A DNA stretch of 64,000 bases from JAVBQJ01 sp031549115 (GCA_031549115.1 JAVBQJ010000092.1:1-64000), one strand, 5' to 3'. Shown: positions 1-9,023, counted from the first letter of the stretch. A program made the numbers and translations. Notes: generated by a model from the sequence alone, not told the origin.

Positions 1-88
<88 letters not shown>

Positions 89-102
89 GTCCCCAACGCA
101 AC

Positions 103-3100
103 TTACCGAAGCGACTCGGCGAAGGTCAGCAGGCGGCGGCGGAGACTGGTGAAGTCGGCGCCGGGTTGCCGGCTGGCTTGCAGGATGGTATGCAACTGTT
201 CCTGTTTGGTTGTGGCTTCGGCGGCGGGCAATTGCGCAATGCGTTCGCGGCAATATTGCGCCAGCCGCAGATCGACGCCGCCTTCGCTCCACGCCTGCAT
301 CCGGCGTGACGACATCATCCGGGGGCCGTTGAAATAGACGGTCGCATAGTCGGCGGTCGAGCCGGAACCGGGCGATTCGTCATAGGAGTTCCACGCGTCG
401 CCGTTGGCGATTTCCATCGCGTAAAACGCGGCGGCGCCGAAGATCCCGGAGGCCATGTTGTTCCAGTACAAGCGCCGGTAGGCGTTCGGACTCAGGCTTT
501 TCTCGAAGATCGAATAACTCCACAACTCCTTGCCGCTATTCTGATAGCATTCCAGGAGACCGGGCTGCGTGGTCAGCGGCGGGAAAAACGGCTCGAGAAT
601 GTCGTACATTTCACAATACGGCTCCGGCGCCCCCTGGTACGGGTTGGTCATCAACCGGAACGAAGGGTCGACTTCACGCAGCCACTTGCCGCCTGCGATG
701 GCGAAATAGGCTTTGCTGGCCGGATCGGCCGGATCGCCGTGGGGTTCGTCGGTGGTGTAAAACACATACTGTTCGTAGCCGATGCCGTAACGTTCCCGCA
801 TATAGTCGCGCTCCTGCCGCAGGCGCTCGCCGACCACTTTTTTCCACTCCGGATCGAGGAATTTCAGCGTCTTGCCGGCGACGTTGACATCGCCCCACAA
901 CGCAAACTCGGGGTAGAAGATAATCAGAATGTCCTCTTTCGGAATACCCGCATCGATCATCGACTGCCAGCGCCGGTCGAATTCGGGCCAGACCTGCCTG
1001 CCGGAGGCATCCGTTTCCAGGCAATTGCTCTGCGGCGCCTGAAAGAAAAAGCAGTTGAAGCCGAATTCCGCCAGTTCCGGACAATTCTGGTACCCGGCGA
1101 AGTCGTAGGTAAATACCCGGATCGCGGTATCGGAAACATCCACCGGCGACACTTGCAGCACCACCCGGAATTGTTTGGCTTCGAAGCCCTTGTACGCCGG
1201 GATCAATTCGACCGTCCCGCCGTATTCGCCGGACGCAAGCCCGGCGGTGTTCACATCCGCCCACAACAGCAGCGTCCGGTTCGGCGGAATGCGCACGGTA
1301 TTGCCCAGCGGCAGCTCGAACAGCATATCCGGCATCATCGCGCCGCCGTTGAGCTCCATGAACTCGACTTCGCGCCAGCGCAGCTGCGCCTGTTGCCAGA
1401 CACTTTCGGTACCGGCGTCGGGTTTGAATACGAGACGCATCAGCGCGGTACGGCCGGTCAGGTTGGCGATCATGGTTCCGGCATTGCTCCGGGCGCCGCC
1501 CGGCGCGGTGAAGGTCAACTGCTCCAATTCGGCGCGCCCGAACGGAATCGTTTCCGTGCCGGTGTAATTCCCCCAGATATCCGGCTCCCACAACAGCAGC
1601 GATTTTCCGGCGTGGGCCGCCTGAACCAGCGTGCGCCGGAGCGAATCCAGCCGGTTATGCAGCTCCACCCAGTACGCCGGATCGTCGCCGGAGGCTTCAA
1701 TCTCCTGCTCCAGCGCGGCCATTTCGGAAACGCCGCCCGAAGACTTCGGCATTTCCGCCAACTGCCGGCGGAAGTAATCACGGCGCGAACCGAAAATCAC
1801 GCTGCCGAAGCGTTCCGGCGCCAGAAACGAAGTTCCGACCGGCGCCCAGCTGGCCATACCGCCGGTGGTGGCGCCTTCGCGGGCGAAATTCGCCGTCCAT
1901 TTGTCCCCGGAAACGGGGAGCCCGGCTCCCAACGCCGCCAGCGGCAACGCGATTTCCACCCGGAAACCGTCGGCGTCGGCCGCTGCGGCGGTGCGGATGG
2001 GAATGTCCACGATCTGCGCGCCGCCGTCGGCGTGCGGATAATGCAGGATCGCCGCCTTGCCCGCGGCATTGACGAGAACCTGGTAGTAGCCTTCGCCCGG
2101 CGGGCGGAGGAAAAATTCGACACAGTCATCCTGCCACAGATCCGGTCCGGCCTGCTGCCGGGCCACCAACTCCATATCGCGCGGCTTGGCGGCGTCAAAG
2201 GCGACATACAAAGTCCCGTCGTTGACCAGCATCGCGGCGCGGGTGGTGATGGCGGCGAATTTTTCATCCGCAGTCAGCCACAAGCCGTTGATATCCTGGC
2301 TCATGCCGCCCATCACCAGGAAGGGAATGCTCCATTCGGCGCGGCGCCAGACATCTTCGTTCAAATTGCCGTCCACCACCGGAGCGGCGGAAACATCGGC
2401 CGCCGTCAGATTGCAGTCCCCCCGGGATACGGCCCCCGGCTGCGCCGCGGCAACGCTCTGCAATTCGGAGCGCAACGCCAGGCGGTGAATGTCGCCGAGA
2501 AACGGCTGCCCGACGTCGCAGGCATAATAGGTGCTCCCCAATGTGGCGAACGGATGGTAGACATCGACCGGAGGAGCGGTGAAGTCGGCGAACGACATGG
2601 CGCCATCGCCTTCGGCGACGACACGGCCGTCGAAGCGGATCGACGCCTTGCCGCCGGAGGCCAGCGCGACCGTCACGGTGTGGCGTTCGGGGGTCAAAAC
2701 GACCGCCTCCTCCGAAGCCAGCGTGAACGCGCGGTCCTCGGAATCGTTTTTGATCGCGATGGCGACGTACACCCGATGCTTTTCATCGATACCGACGGTC
2801 AAGTGCGCCCGCCCCCAGGTATTTTCCTGGTAGGCAAAGAGCACCGCCGGGACCCGGAAGTCGCTTCCGGGAGTGAACTCCAGCGTGATTTCCGCCTGTT
2901 GCCAGTCGATCTTTCCGGTTGCGAGGCGATGCGCCGCATCGGCGGTGCAGCGCAACGCCTTGGCGGCGGCGTTTCCGGCGGCGCTGCGCACCACCGGAGC
3001 AGCGCCACCCACTTCCCAGTATTCCCCGGAGGCGGAAGCAGGCTTACTGAAGTCCCACTCCCAGCGCTCCGCATAGGCAGACATTCCGGCCAGCACACCG

Positions 3101-3150
3101 AGCCCGACGGCAATCATTCGTTTGGATAATCTCAACATCGGCTTGCTCAC
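103..3150 (-). CDS. Secreted multidomain protein with CBM9-like and DUF4091/GH123-like domains
   Basis: This 1015-residue protein is probably exported and acts on glycans. An N-terminal signal peptide (basic RLSKR, hydrophobic core, cleavage near AYA at about residue 27) is followed by a beta-rich lectin-like region (about 30-230). A CBM9-like module begins near residue 250 with the family-typical PVVDGNLNEDVW. The C-terminal third contains TTDEPHG; Asp801-Glu802 sits where GH123 and DUF4091 proteins carry their acidic dyad. The first possible start is GTG, overlapping the upstream stop as GTGA; an ATG four codons later is also possible. It follows the prepilin-like gene and LacI regulator on the same strand, suggesting a regulated glycan-use unit. 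Family assignment is by motif; the substrate is unknown. Confidence 0.75.
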   Translation of the reverse strand: MSKPMLRLSKRMIAVGLGVLAGMSAYAERWEWDFSKPASASGEYWEVGGAAPVVRSAAGNAAAKALRCTADAAHRLATGKIDWQQAEITLEFTPGSDFRVPAVLFAYQENTWGRAHLTVGIDEKHRVYVAIAIKNDSEDRAFTLASEEAVVLTPERHTVTVALASGGKASIRFDGRVVAEGDGAMSFADFTAPPVDVYHPFATLGSTYYACDVGQPFLGDIHRLALRSELQSVAAAQPGAVSRGDCNLTAADVSAAPVVDGNLNEDVWRRAEWSIPFLVMGGMSQDINGLWLTADEKFAAITTRAAMLVNDGTLYVAFDAAKPRDMELVARQQAGPDLWQDDCVEFFLRPPGEGYYQVLVNAAGKAAILHYPHADGGAQIVDIPIRTAAAADADGFRVEIALPLAALGAGLPVSGDKWTANFAREGATTGGMASWAPVGTSFLAPERFGSVIFGSRRDYFRRQLAEMPKSSGGVSEMAALEQEIEASGDDPAYWVELHNRLDSLRRTLVQAAHAGKSLLLWEPDIWGNYTGTETIPFGRAELEQLTFTAPGGARSNAGTMIANLTGRTALMRLVFKPDAGTESVWQQAQLRWREVEFMELNGGAMMPDMLFELPLGNTVRIPPNRTLLLWADVNTAGLASGEYGGTVELIPAYKGFEAKQFRVVLQVSPVDVSDTAIRVFTYDFAGYQNCPELAEFGFNCFFFQAPQSNCLETDASGRQVWPEFDRRWQSMIDAGIPKEDILIIFYPEFALWGDVNVAGKTLKFLDPEWKKVVGERLRQERDYMRERYGIGYEQYVFYTTDEPHGDPADPASKAYFAIAGGKWLREVDPSFRLMTNPYQGAPEPYCEMYDILEPFFPPLTTQPGLLECYQNSGKELWSYSIFEKSLSPNAYRRLYWNNMASGIFGAAAFYAMEIANGDAWNSYDESPGSGSTADYATVYFNGPRMMSSRRMQAWSEGGVDLRLAQYCRERIAQLPAAEATTKQEQLHTILQASRQPGADFTSLRRRLLTFAESLR

Positions 3151-3911
3151 TTATCGTCGTGGTTGCCCCAGACGGAATTGTCGCTCCAGGCAGTACAGCA
3201 CTCATTATTGTAGAAATCCTTCGACGCATCTTCGTCGACATTGCCGCTCTTGACCGTACGCACCGACCCGTCGAGCCAGCCGGTATTGGCGGCATGCTGG
3301 CCGTTGTGAGTAGCCCAAACCACATTGGAATCAGTTTCTCCATAGGTGGTATTCAATTCGGAGTGCCCGCCTTTGCGGCCATACGAAGCCGCCCCGGTGG
3401 CGCAAGCGACATCGGCAATCGCAATCGTATTCGACGGCTTGCGGTAGTTGCTCAATTTTCCCCCTGCCGTCATATTGCCGCCAGCCCAGAAAGAGCCGCT
3501 GCGGTGCAACAGATAATTCAACCCGATATCGGTAAATCCCCAATCCCACGACAAACGGTCGGGAATGCCCTTTATAAAGTTCTCTTTGCGGAATTGGTTG
3601 GTATCGTAATTGGAATTGCGCGCCGGGCAGATGAAGGTCATATTGCTCGTATATCCGCCTTGAATCAATTGCGCAGTCCAGCACACCGCCACCCACTCTC
3701 CGATATCCATATTGGACGGCACCACATTGTCATTGAAATCTCCGGCGTACATGATGTAACCGAGCATAATCTGCTTCTGATTGCTCATGCACTTCGCGGT
3801 CTGCGCCGCCGCCCGCGCCTTCGACAGCGCCGGCAGCAGCATGCTGGCCAGGATGGCAATAATCGCAATCACCACCAACAATTCTATCAGCGTAAAACTT
3901 TTTTTCATCAT
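3147..3911 (-). CDS. Prepilin-like protein with N-terminal methylation motif and H-X9-DG signature
   Basis: This 254-residue protein starts with a class III prepilin leader: MMKKS, then FTLIELLVVIAIIAILAS as the hydrophobic helix, with cleavage expected before Phe6 and Glu10 at the usual position. After the helix comes LLPALSKARAAAQ and a globular extracytoplasmic domain ending in a His-X-Asp-Gly type motif (TGWLDGSV). This is the DUF1559-like layout abundant in Planctomycetes and Lentisphaerae. A GGGAG ribosome site precedes the paired ATG codons. It lies 20 bases after the LacI gene and overlaps the DUF4091 gene by 4 bp, so the three are probably co-transcribed. A role in exporting or displaying the glycan protein is inference only. 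Confidence 0.85.
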   Translation of the reverse strand: MMKKSFTLIELLVVIAIIAILASMLLPALSKARAAAQTAKCMSNQKQIMLGYIMYAGDFNDNVVPSNMDIGEWVAVCWTAQLIQGGYTSNMTFICPARNSNYDTNQFRKENFIKGIPDRLSWDWGFTDIGLNYLLHRSGSFWAGGNMTAGGKLSNYRKPSNTIAIADVACATGAASYGRKGGHSELNTTYGETDSNVVWATHNGQHAANTGWLDGSVRTVKSGNVDEDASKDFYNNECCTAWSDNSVWGNHDDK

Positions 3912-3931
3912 CGTCTCCCTGTTTAGGTTGT

Positions 3932-4984
3932 TTACTTCAAATTCAAAATTTTATAAGTCCGCACCGGAGCACAGCTCCTGCGGGCAACATAACCGGTGGG
4001 AATCACCTCCGGAACCGGGTGTTCCGTTCCTTCCAACAAATTCATCAACAGCGAATAAGCGGCATGGGCAATGGCGTCGAAGTCCTGCCGGATGGTCGAA
4101 AGCGGCGGGAAAGAATATTCCCCGGCCTCGAGCCCGTCGAACCCGACCAGCGAAAGATCTTCCGGAATCCGGATGCCCATCTCGCGGATGATATGCGTCA
4201 GGCGCATGGCAATCGCGTCGGACATCACCATCAATGCCGTCGCGTCCGGATGCGCCGCAAGGTACTTTTCAATCAACAGCTGATCCTGCCGGAACGACTG
4301 CGGCTCGCCCAACAGGAGCGTGCTGTCCTCCGGATCGCCGCAGCAGAATTCCCTGACCGCCTGCTGGAAAGCGACGAGGCGGCTGTCCGGCCTGAACTCC
4401 GGATTCCCGTGGCACAGCATATGAATCCGGCGGTGCCCCAACGCATACAGCGCCTCGTAGGCTTCCCGGGTCCCGGCGGCATGATCCACATAAATCGCAT
4501 GCGCATAATCCGCATCAATCGGATGCACATACGGCAGCAATACCACCGGTATTCCCAGGCTCCGGTAAAATTCCGCGTCCATCAACGCGCCGTCACCGTG
4601 AACGACCAGCGCGTCGAAGCCGCGCGCCACCATATCCTGCGCCATCTTCCGGGTCAGCTCGGTTTCACCGCGGCTGTAACTGACATTCAACGCATACTGC
4701 GAACCATGCAGCAGGTTGGCCAGCGTCACCATCACCTTGTGATGGATTTCCAGCTGCAATCCATCCGACAGCATCCCCACCGTGTAACTGCGCCCCACGC
4801 GCATGCTGCGGGCGAGAAGATTGGGAACGTAGCCCATCCGCCGCGCCGTTTCCCGGATCAGTTTCCGGGTCTTCTGCGACGCGAAACAGCTGGCGTTCTC
4901 ATTCAGCACCGCCGAAACCGTCGCACGCGACATATCTACCTCGCGCGCAATATCATTCAGCGTTATTCGTTGGGGTTTTGCCAT
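3932..4984 (-). CDS. LacI-family transcriptional regulator
   Basis: The 350-residue protein has the LacI helix-turn-helix at residues 7-27 (ITLNDIAREVDMSRATVSAVLNE, given here from 7 to 29 in two parts: ITLNDIAREVDM, SRATVSAVLNE) and a hinge near YVPNLLARSMR, followed by a periplasmic-binding-protein-like sensor domain. The segment LSLVGFDGLEAGEYSFPPLSTIRQ is the conserved C-terminal part of the family (key residues GFDG, PPLSTI). A sugar or sugar derivative is the likely effector. It is the first gene of the minus-strand block with the prepilin-like and DUF4091 genes, so it probably controls them and itself; an inverted repeat lies just upstream of its start. The effector cannot be told from the sequence. 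Confidence 0.92.
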   Translation of the reverse strand: MAKPQRITLNDIAREVDMSRATVSAVLNENASCFASQKTRKLIRETARRMGYVPNLLARSMRVGRSYTVGMLSDGLQLEIHHKVMVTLANLLHGSQYALNVSYSRGETELTRKMAQDMVARGFDALVVHGDGALMDAEFYRSLGIPVVLLPYVHPIDADYAHAIYVDHAAGTREAYEALYALGHRRIHMLCHGNPEFRPDSRLVAFQQAVREFCCGDPEDSTLLLGEPQSFRQDQLLIEKYLAAHPDATALMVMSDAIAMRLTHIIREMGIRIPEDLSLVGFDGLEAGEYSFPPLSTIRQDFDAIAHAAYSLLMNLLEGTEHPVPEVIPTGYVARRSCAPVRTYKILNLK

Positions 4985-5005
4985 CGTCTTTCCTAAATTT
5001 GAATC

Positions 5006-5028
5006 GATCTATATATATAGTATAGATC
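5006..5028. promoter_or_regulatory. Inverted repeat, candidate LacI-type operator
   Basis: Perfect 8-bp arms GATCTATA and TATAGATC are separated by 7 bases, 22 bases before the ATG of the LacI regulator. The centre is AT-only, so it could overlap the regulator's own -10 region. Most LacI operators have a central CG, which this lacks, so the assignment to autoregulation rests on position only. Confidence 0.45.
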
Positions 5029-5100
5029 ATTTCATCGAAATAGTCAAGAGCCCAAGACGGGAAAAGACATAATTTTTTTCAGGTAGACGAAACGATAGGA

Positions 5101-5440
5101 ATAATGTGGGGGACTTCCCGTTACGCTCGCTGACGCGAGCTTACTTTTCGCCCTTGCGCTTCGCGCTACGTTCTCTGCGCCTCTGCTGCGGATGCCTGGC
5201 GGCATCCTTCGCGACCTTTTGGACAGGGAGGAGCGCCTGTTGCCGCGTCGAACCTGCCAGACCACCACAAAAGCCGCCTCCTTTGCCGGCAATACACGTC
5301 CGGTCCCTCCGGGGGAAACGCATCGTTTCCCCCGGCTACCCCCTTCAGGACCCACGCCTGTCGTCGGACCAACCGCCTCAAATATGCAATACGGATTGGC
5401 TGCGAGACTCGACATGATCCATACGTCTGACACCAACCGC
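5101..5440 (-). other. Multi-hairpin intergenic region, possible diverged relative of the interspersed element
   Basis: There is no convincing gene in the 623 bases between the divergent LacI and ATPase genes; short reading frames here lack family signatures. The stretch is rich in hairpins: a perfect 12-bp stem (CCGGGGGAAACG, 5309-5320, with 5324-5335, 3-base loop), GGATGCC/GGCATCC (5190-5207), GCTCGC/GCGAGC (5125-5140) and a GCGC-GAA-GCGC hairpin on the minus strand near 5156-5166. On the minus strand, ACGTAGCGCGAAGCG resembles ACGTAGCGAGCGAAGCG in the extra segment of the element copy at 13.7 kb, and GGGCGAAAAGTAAGC resembles the copy at 17.6 kb. I read it as a structured element of the same general type, with low certainty. 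Confidence 0.4.
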
Positions 5441-5537
5441 TAACCTGTTGATCGCACGCGGCCCCGCATCCACCGTCAAAATCACCACACCCAAGCCACC
5501 CCGTAACACACACACCAAAAAAATTCCCGAACCCGCC

Positions 5538-5583
5538 TTGACATTCTTCTTTCCGGCGCTATATTTATACCCATACAGGTATA
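5538..5583 (+). promoter_or_regulatory. Sigma70-type promoter with overlapping palindrome for the metal ATPase
   Basis: A consensus -35 TTGACA (5538-5543) and -10 TATATT (5560-5565) are 16 bp apart. Directly downstream is the inverted repeat TATACC-N6-GGTATA (5566-5583), followed by a further GGTATA. A repressor bound here would cover the transcription start. Metal-dependent control is inferred from the downstream ATPase; no ArsR or MerR gene is adjacent. Confidence 0.6.
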
Positions 5584-5607
5584 GGTATAAAAATAAGGAG
5601 TTACCCC

Positions 5608-7494
5608 ATGAAAAAAACACCGTCGCCGGCACCATGCGGCTGCTGCCGCGCACATGACGAAGAGACTTCGCCGTTACGGATGTCGATTCGGCTCGGTCTC
5701 GCTTTGGCATTGGCAATCGCCGCCGGAGTCCTGCCGCTGCCGGAATGGCTGCGAATCGGCGGCTTCGGCGCAGCACTGCTCGTGGCCGGATATCATGTAT
5801 TCCTGGCTTCGTGGCGCAATCTTCGCACCGGACAGGTTTTCGATGAAAACTTCCTGATGGGAATCGCATCGCTCGGCGCGTTTGCCATCGGTGAAATGCC
5901 GGAAGCGGTCGCGGTAATGATCTTTTACGGCGTCGGCGAGGCGCTTCAGGATGCCGCGGTCTCCCGCTCCAAACGCAATATCGAAGCGTTGATGGATCTG
6001 CGCAGCGATCACGCCGCCGTCAAACGGGATGGGAAAATCCAGTCCGTCCCGCCGGAAAACGTGGCGGTGGGGGAAATCGTCGTGGTCCGGCCGGGAGAAA
6101 AGATCCCGTTGGACGGCATCGTTCGCTCCGGCGCCGCGTTCCTCGACACCCGGGCGCTGACCGGCGAATCGGTACCGCGCCGGGCTTGTCCGGAGGATGA
6201 GGTGTTTTCCGGTACCATCGACACCGACGCCGTACTGGAAATCGAGGTGATCCGGCCCTTGTCCGAATCCACGGTGTCGCGTATCCTCGATCTGGTGCGC
6301 AACGCGGCGGACAAAAAGTCGCCGACGGAAAAATTCATCACCCGTTTCGCCCGCTGGTACACGCCGGCGGTGGTCGCACTGGCCGTATTGGTCACACTGG
6401 TACCGCCCCTGGCCGGATTCGGCAGCTTTTCGGAGTGGCTCTACCGGGCACTGAGTCTCTTGATCATTTCGTGCCCCTGCGCCCTGGTGCTGTCGATTCC
6501 GTTGAGCTACTTCGGCGGCATCGGCGGCGCGGCGCGGCAGGGAATCCTGGTCAAGGGCGGCAACTATCTGGATTTGTTGAACCGCCTCGGCACCATTGCC
6601 TTCGACAAGACCGGCACCTTGACGCAAGGTGTCTTCAAAGTAACCCGGATCCTGCCGGAAGCGGGAGTCGCGCCGGAAGCGCTGTTGCGCGACGCCGCCA
6701 TCGCCGAACAATACTCCACCCACCCGATCGCGCGGGCGATCCGGGAGGCACACGGTCCGGTCCCGGAGGGCAAGACAACGGTACGCGAGGCCGCCGGATT
6801 GGGCATTGAAGCCGAAGTCGACGGCGCCGTACTCGCTGTCGGCAATGCCGAATGGATGCGGCAACACGGTATCGAAGCGGTCGCGGCTTACCCCGAAACT
6901 ACCGTGCATGTCGCCCGCGGCGGCCGCTATCTGGGATGTTTGCTGATTGCCGATGAGCTGCGTCCCGGCGTCCGGGAAGCTCTGAATGAGCTTCGCGCCG
7001 CCGGAGTGGAACGCTTGGTGATGCTGACCGGTGACAGCCGGGCGGCGGCGGAAAAAATTGCCGCCGAAGCCGGCGTGACCGAATACCATGCCGCACTCCT
7101 GCCGGACGCCAAAGTCACGGAACTCGAAGCGCTGCTGGCTTCAGAGGCGCCGGGGCAGAAGACCGCGTTTGTCGGGGACGGCATCAACGACGCCCCGGTA
7201 CTCTCGCGCGCCGACCTCGGCATCGCGATGGGGGGCATCGGCGCCGACGCCGCGATCGAAGCCGCCGATGTGGTCATATTGACCGACGATATCGGCAAGA
7301 TCGCGACCGCGATTCGGATTGCGGTCAAGACCCGCCGGATCGTCTGGCAGAATATCCTGATGGCCCTGGGCTTCAAGTTCGCGGTAATGGTGCTCGCGCT
7401 CGCCGGCATCGCGTCGGTATGGTTCGCGATCTTCGCCGATGTCGGCGTCGCGCTGCTGGCGGTGGCCAACGCGTTGCGGGCATTGCGGAGCTGA
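5608..7494 (+). CDS. Heavy-metal-translocating P1B-type ATPase (Zn/Cd/Co type)
   Basis: The 628-residue membrane pump exports a heavy-metal ion using ATP. Visible signatures are the actuator loop TGES (185-188), the metal-site CPC in SCPCALVLS (289-291), the phosphorylated aspartate in DKTGT (Asp333), an HP motif (THPIA) and the hinge GDGINDAP. Two helices close the C-terminus. The typical N-terminal ferredoxin-like metal-binding domain is absent; only a short CGCC cysteine cluster near residues 10-13 remains. The CPC helix and overall form fit the CadA/ZntA group rather than copper pumps, although the metal is not proven. AGGAG lies 8 bases before the ATG, and a strong promoter precedes it. 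The gene ends 3 bases from the convergent M48 gene. Confidence 0.9.
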   Translation: MKKTPSPAPCGCCRAHDEETSPLRMSIRLGLALALAIAAGVLPLPEWLRIGGFGAALLVAGYHVFLASWRNLRTGQVFDENFLMGIASLGAFAIGEMPEAVAVMIFYGVGEALQDAAVSRSKRNIEALMDLRSDHAAVKRDGKIQSVPPENVAVGEIVVVRPGEKIPLDGIVRSGAAFLDTRALTGESVPRRACPEDEVFSGTIDTDAVLEIEVIRPLSESTVSRILDLVRNAADKKSPTEKFITRFARWYTPAVVALAVLVTLVPPLAGFGSFSEWLYRALSLLIISCPCALVLSIPLSYFGGIGGAARQGILVKGGNYLDLLNRLGTIAFDKTGTLTQGVFKVTRILPEAGVAPEALLRDAAIAEQYSTHPIARAIREAHGPVPEGKTTVREAAGLGIEAEVDGAVLAVGNAEWMRQHGIEAVAAYPETTVHVARGGRYLGCLLIADELRPGVREALNELRAAGVERLVMLTGDSRAAAEKIAAEAGVTEYHAALLPDAKVTELEALLASEAPGQKTAFVGDGINDAPVLSRADLGIAMGGIGADAAIEAADVVILTDDIGKIATAIRIAVKTRRIVWQNILMALGFKFAVMVLALAGIASVWFAIFADVGVALLAVANALRALRS

Positions 7495-7497
7495 CGA

Positions 7498-8316
7498 TCA
7501 CTTCCCGTGGGGAATAGAGGCGCCGAGGCCGCGTTGCACCGGCGCCTGGTTGTACAGCTCCAGCGCCTCGGGCATGAGCTTGCGCATCGACTCGACCCGG
7601 TCTTTCCCGGCCGGGTGGGTCGACAGAAAGTCCTCCAGGAACGTCGTGTTCATATTGCCGAACTTCTCCCAGAAAGAGACCGCGGCACGCGGATCGTAGC
7701 CGGCTTTGGCCATCATCATGAGCCCGATATGGTCCGCCTCGGATTCATGCGCCCGGCTGTACGGCAGCATCGCGCCGACATTGGTGACGCCCATATACAC
7801 CGCCGCCATCGTCTGCGCATCCTCCTCATCGTCGATCAGCAGTAAAATCGGAATCATCCCGAGGACCTGCATCACCCCCTGGCTTTGCCGCTCCATGCCG
7901 TGCCGCGCCAGCGCATGGGCGACTTCGTGGCTGACCACCGTCGCCAGCTCGGCATCGTTGTCCATATAGTCGAAAATCGGCGTGTAAAACGCGACCTTGC
8001 CGCCCGGCAGCGCGAACGCGTTGGCGACGTCGGATTGGATCACCTTGAATTCCCACTGGTACTGCGGCCGGTTGGCGATGTCGGCGACATGCCCCCCCAC
8101 CCGCTCCAGATTCGCCCGATACACCGAATCGGCATCGACCGTTTCCTCCGCCAGAATCTGCTCCCAAGCCTCGGTACCCGTGGAGATATCATCGCTTTCA
8201 TTGTAAAACATCAATTGGCTGCGACCGGTATAATCCACCGTCGTACAACCGACCATGAACAGCATGGCGGCAATTACCGCCACGACTCCACTCATCAACC
8301 GAAGCGCTGTTTTCAT
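7498..8316 (-). CDS. M48-family metalloprotease, outer-membrane or periplasmic lipoprotein
   Basis: The 272-residue protein carries a lipoprotein signal (MLFMVGC, lipid-modified Cys24) and the zinc-protease motif HEVAH (130-134) in VVSHEVAHALARHG. The third zinc ligand is the Glu in ESEADHIGL. Size and layout match the LoiP/BepA-like M48 peptidases that monitor outer-membrane protein assembly, but it lacks the long TPR tail of BepA. The gene stands alone, divergent from mraZ, and runs into the 3' end of the ATPase gene with no space for a terminator. Confidence 0.88.
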   Translation of the reverse strand: MKTALRLMSGVVAVIAAMLFMVGCTTVDYTGRSQLMFYNESDDISTGTEAWEQILAEETVDADSVYRANLERVGGHVADIANRPQYQWEFKVIQSDVANAFALPGGKVAFYTPIFDYMDNDAELATVVSHEVAHALARHGMERQSQGVMQVLGMIPILLLIDDEEDAQTMAAVYMGVTNVGAMLPYSRAHESEADHIGLMMMAKAGYDPRAAVSFWEKFGNMNTTFLEDFLSTHPAGKDRVESMRKLMPEALELYNQAPVQRGLGASIPHGK

Positions 8317-8440
8317 TCACATTCCTCCCGGAATTCTGTCGTTTGATCCATCTTTCTGGGCTACTGTCATAAATCTAACCTCGAAGTCGCACTTTCACAA
8401 ATAAAAATTGCAAAAATATTGCATTTTAAAGTTGCATTTA

Positions 8441-8494
8441 GGGGAAATCGTGGCACATTAGGTGTATATAGGGGAAATTAGGGGACTTCAGGGG
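8441..8494 (+). promoter_or_regulatory. 10-bp-phased GGGG boxes upstream of mraZ, candidate MraZ operator
   Basis: GGGG tetramers start at 8441, 8471, 8481 and 8491, with GGTG at 8461 in the same register; the last three are TAGGGGAAAT-, TAGGGGACTT- and CAGGGGCAAA-like decamers. MraZ proteins are known to bind tandem G-rich direct repeats with a 10-bp period in front of their own operon. The last box also serves as the ribosome site of mraZ, so binding would block translation initiation as well as transcription. Confidence 0.75.
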
Positions 8495-8499
8495 CAAAA

Positions 8500-8991
8500 A
8501 TGGACGATTTGGATTCCTTTGCCGGCCTGGGTTATCTCGGCGAGTTCGATCATGCGCTGGACAACCAGTGCCGGGTGGCGATTCCGAGCGAGTGGCGGAA
8601 GAAAGACGGGGAGACCCGTTTCATTCTGGTACCCGGCGCGGATCGGGATTTGCGTCTTTTCCCCCCGGAGTTGCTGGCGGAATTCATCCGCAAAGCCAAA
8701 AACGATCCGTTCAACGCCGCCTTGCAGCGGGCGCTGGCATGGTTCGGCTCGAAGGCGCGCAACTGCTGCTGCGACAAGCAGGGCCGGGTCAAACTGGACC
8801 GGGCCATGCTGGACCGGGTTCAGATCGGCACCCAGGTCAAACTGATCGGCGCCGTGACCCAGATCAAATTGTGCGCACCGGAAAATTGGACCGGCGACGA
8901 TCCGACCACCGATTGCGAATATATGGAAGAATTGCGGAAGGTCAGCAGCTCCGGCGCCGACCTGTTGGCCGCATTGAAAGAATCGTTGTAA
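8500..8991 (+). CDS. mraZ: Transcriptional regulator MraZ
   Basis: The 163-residue protein contains two SpoVT/AbrB-like halves: YLGEFDHALDNQCRVAIPSEWR near the N-terminus (key residues D-x-K/Q-x-R-V-x-IP) and CDKQGRVKLDRAMLDRVQIG in the second half, both typical of MraZ. It is the first gene of the dcw cluster, followed by rsmH, and known MraZ proteins repress this operon. The N-terminus has a few extra residues before the first half. Its likely binding sites lie directly upstream. Confidence 0.93.
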   Translation: MDDLDSFAGLGYLGEFDHALDNQCRVAIPSEWRKKDGETRFILVPGADRDLRLFPPELLAEFIRKAKNDPFNAALQRALAWFGSKARNCCCDKQGRVKLDRAMLDRVQIGTQVKLIGAVTQIKLCAPENWTGDDPTTDCEYMEELRKVSSSGADLLAALKESL

Positions 8992-9023
8992 TCATTTATA
9001 GCGCAGGAAACGGCTGTTTTCCC

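Noticed and set aside
739..3129. A 796-residue open frame on the plus strand opposite the DUF4091 gene
   Set aside because: High-GC DNA leaves antisense frames open. The product is low-complexity and rich in R, H, P and Q, with no domain, while the minus strand has a signal peptide and recognised domains. The same applies to 42315-44705 opposite the sialate esterase and 45885-47942 opposite uvrB.
5044..5513. Small reading frames on both strands between the LacI and ATPase genes
   Set aside because: Several overlap each other with no ribosome sites or similarity to families; hairpin structure explains the sequence better.
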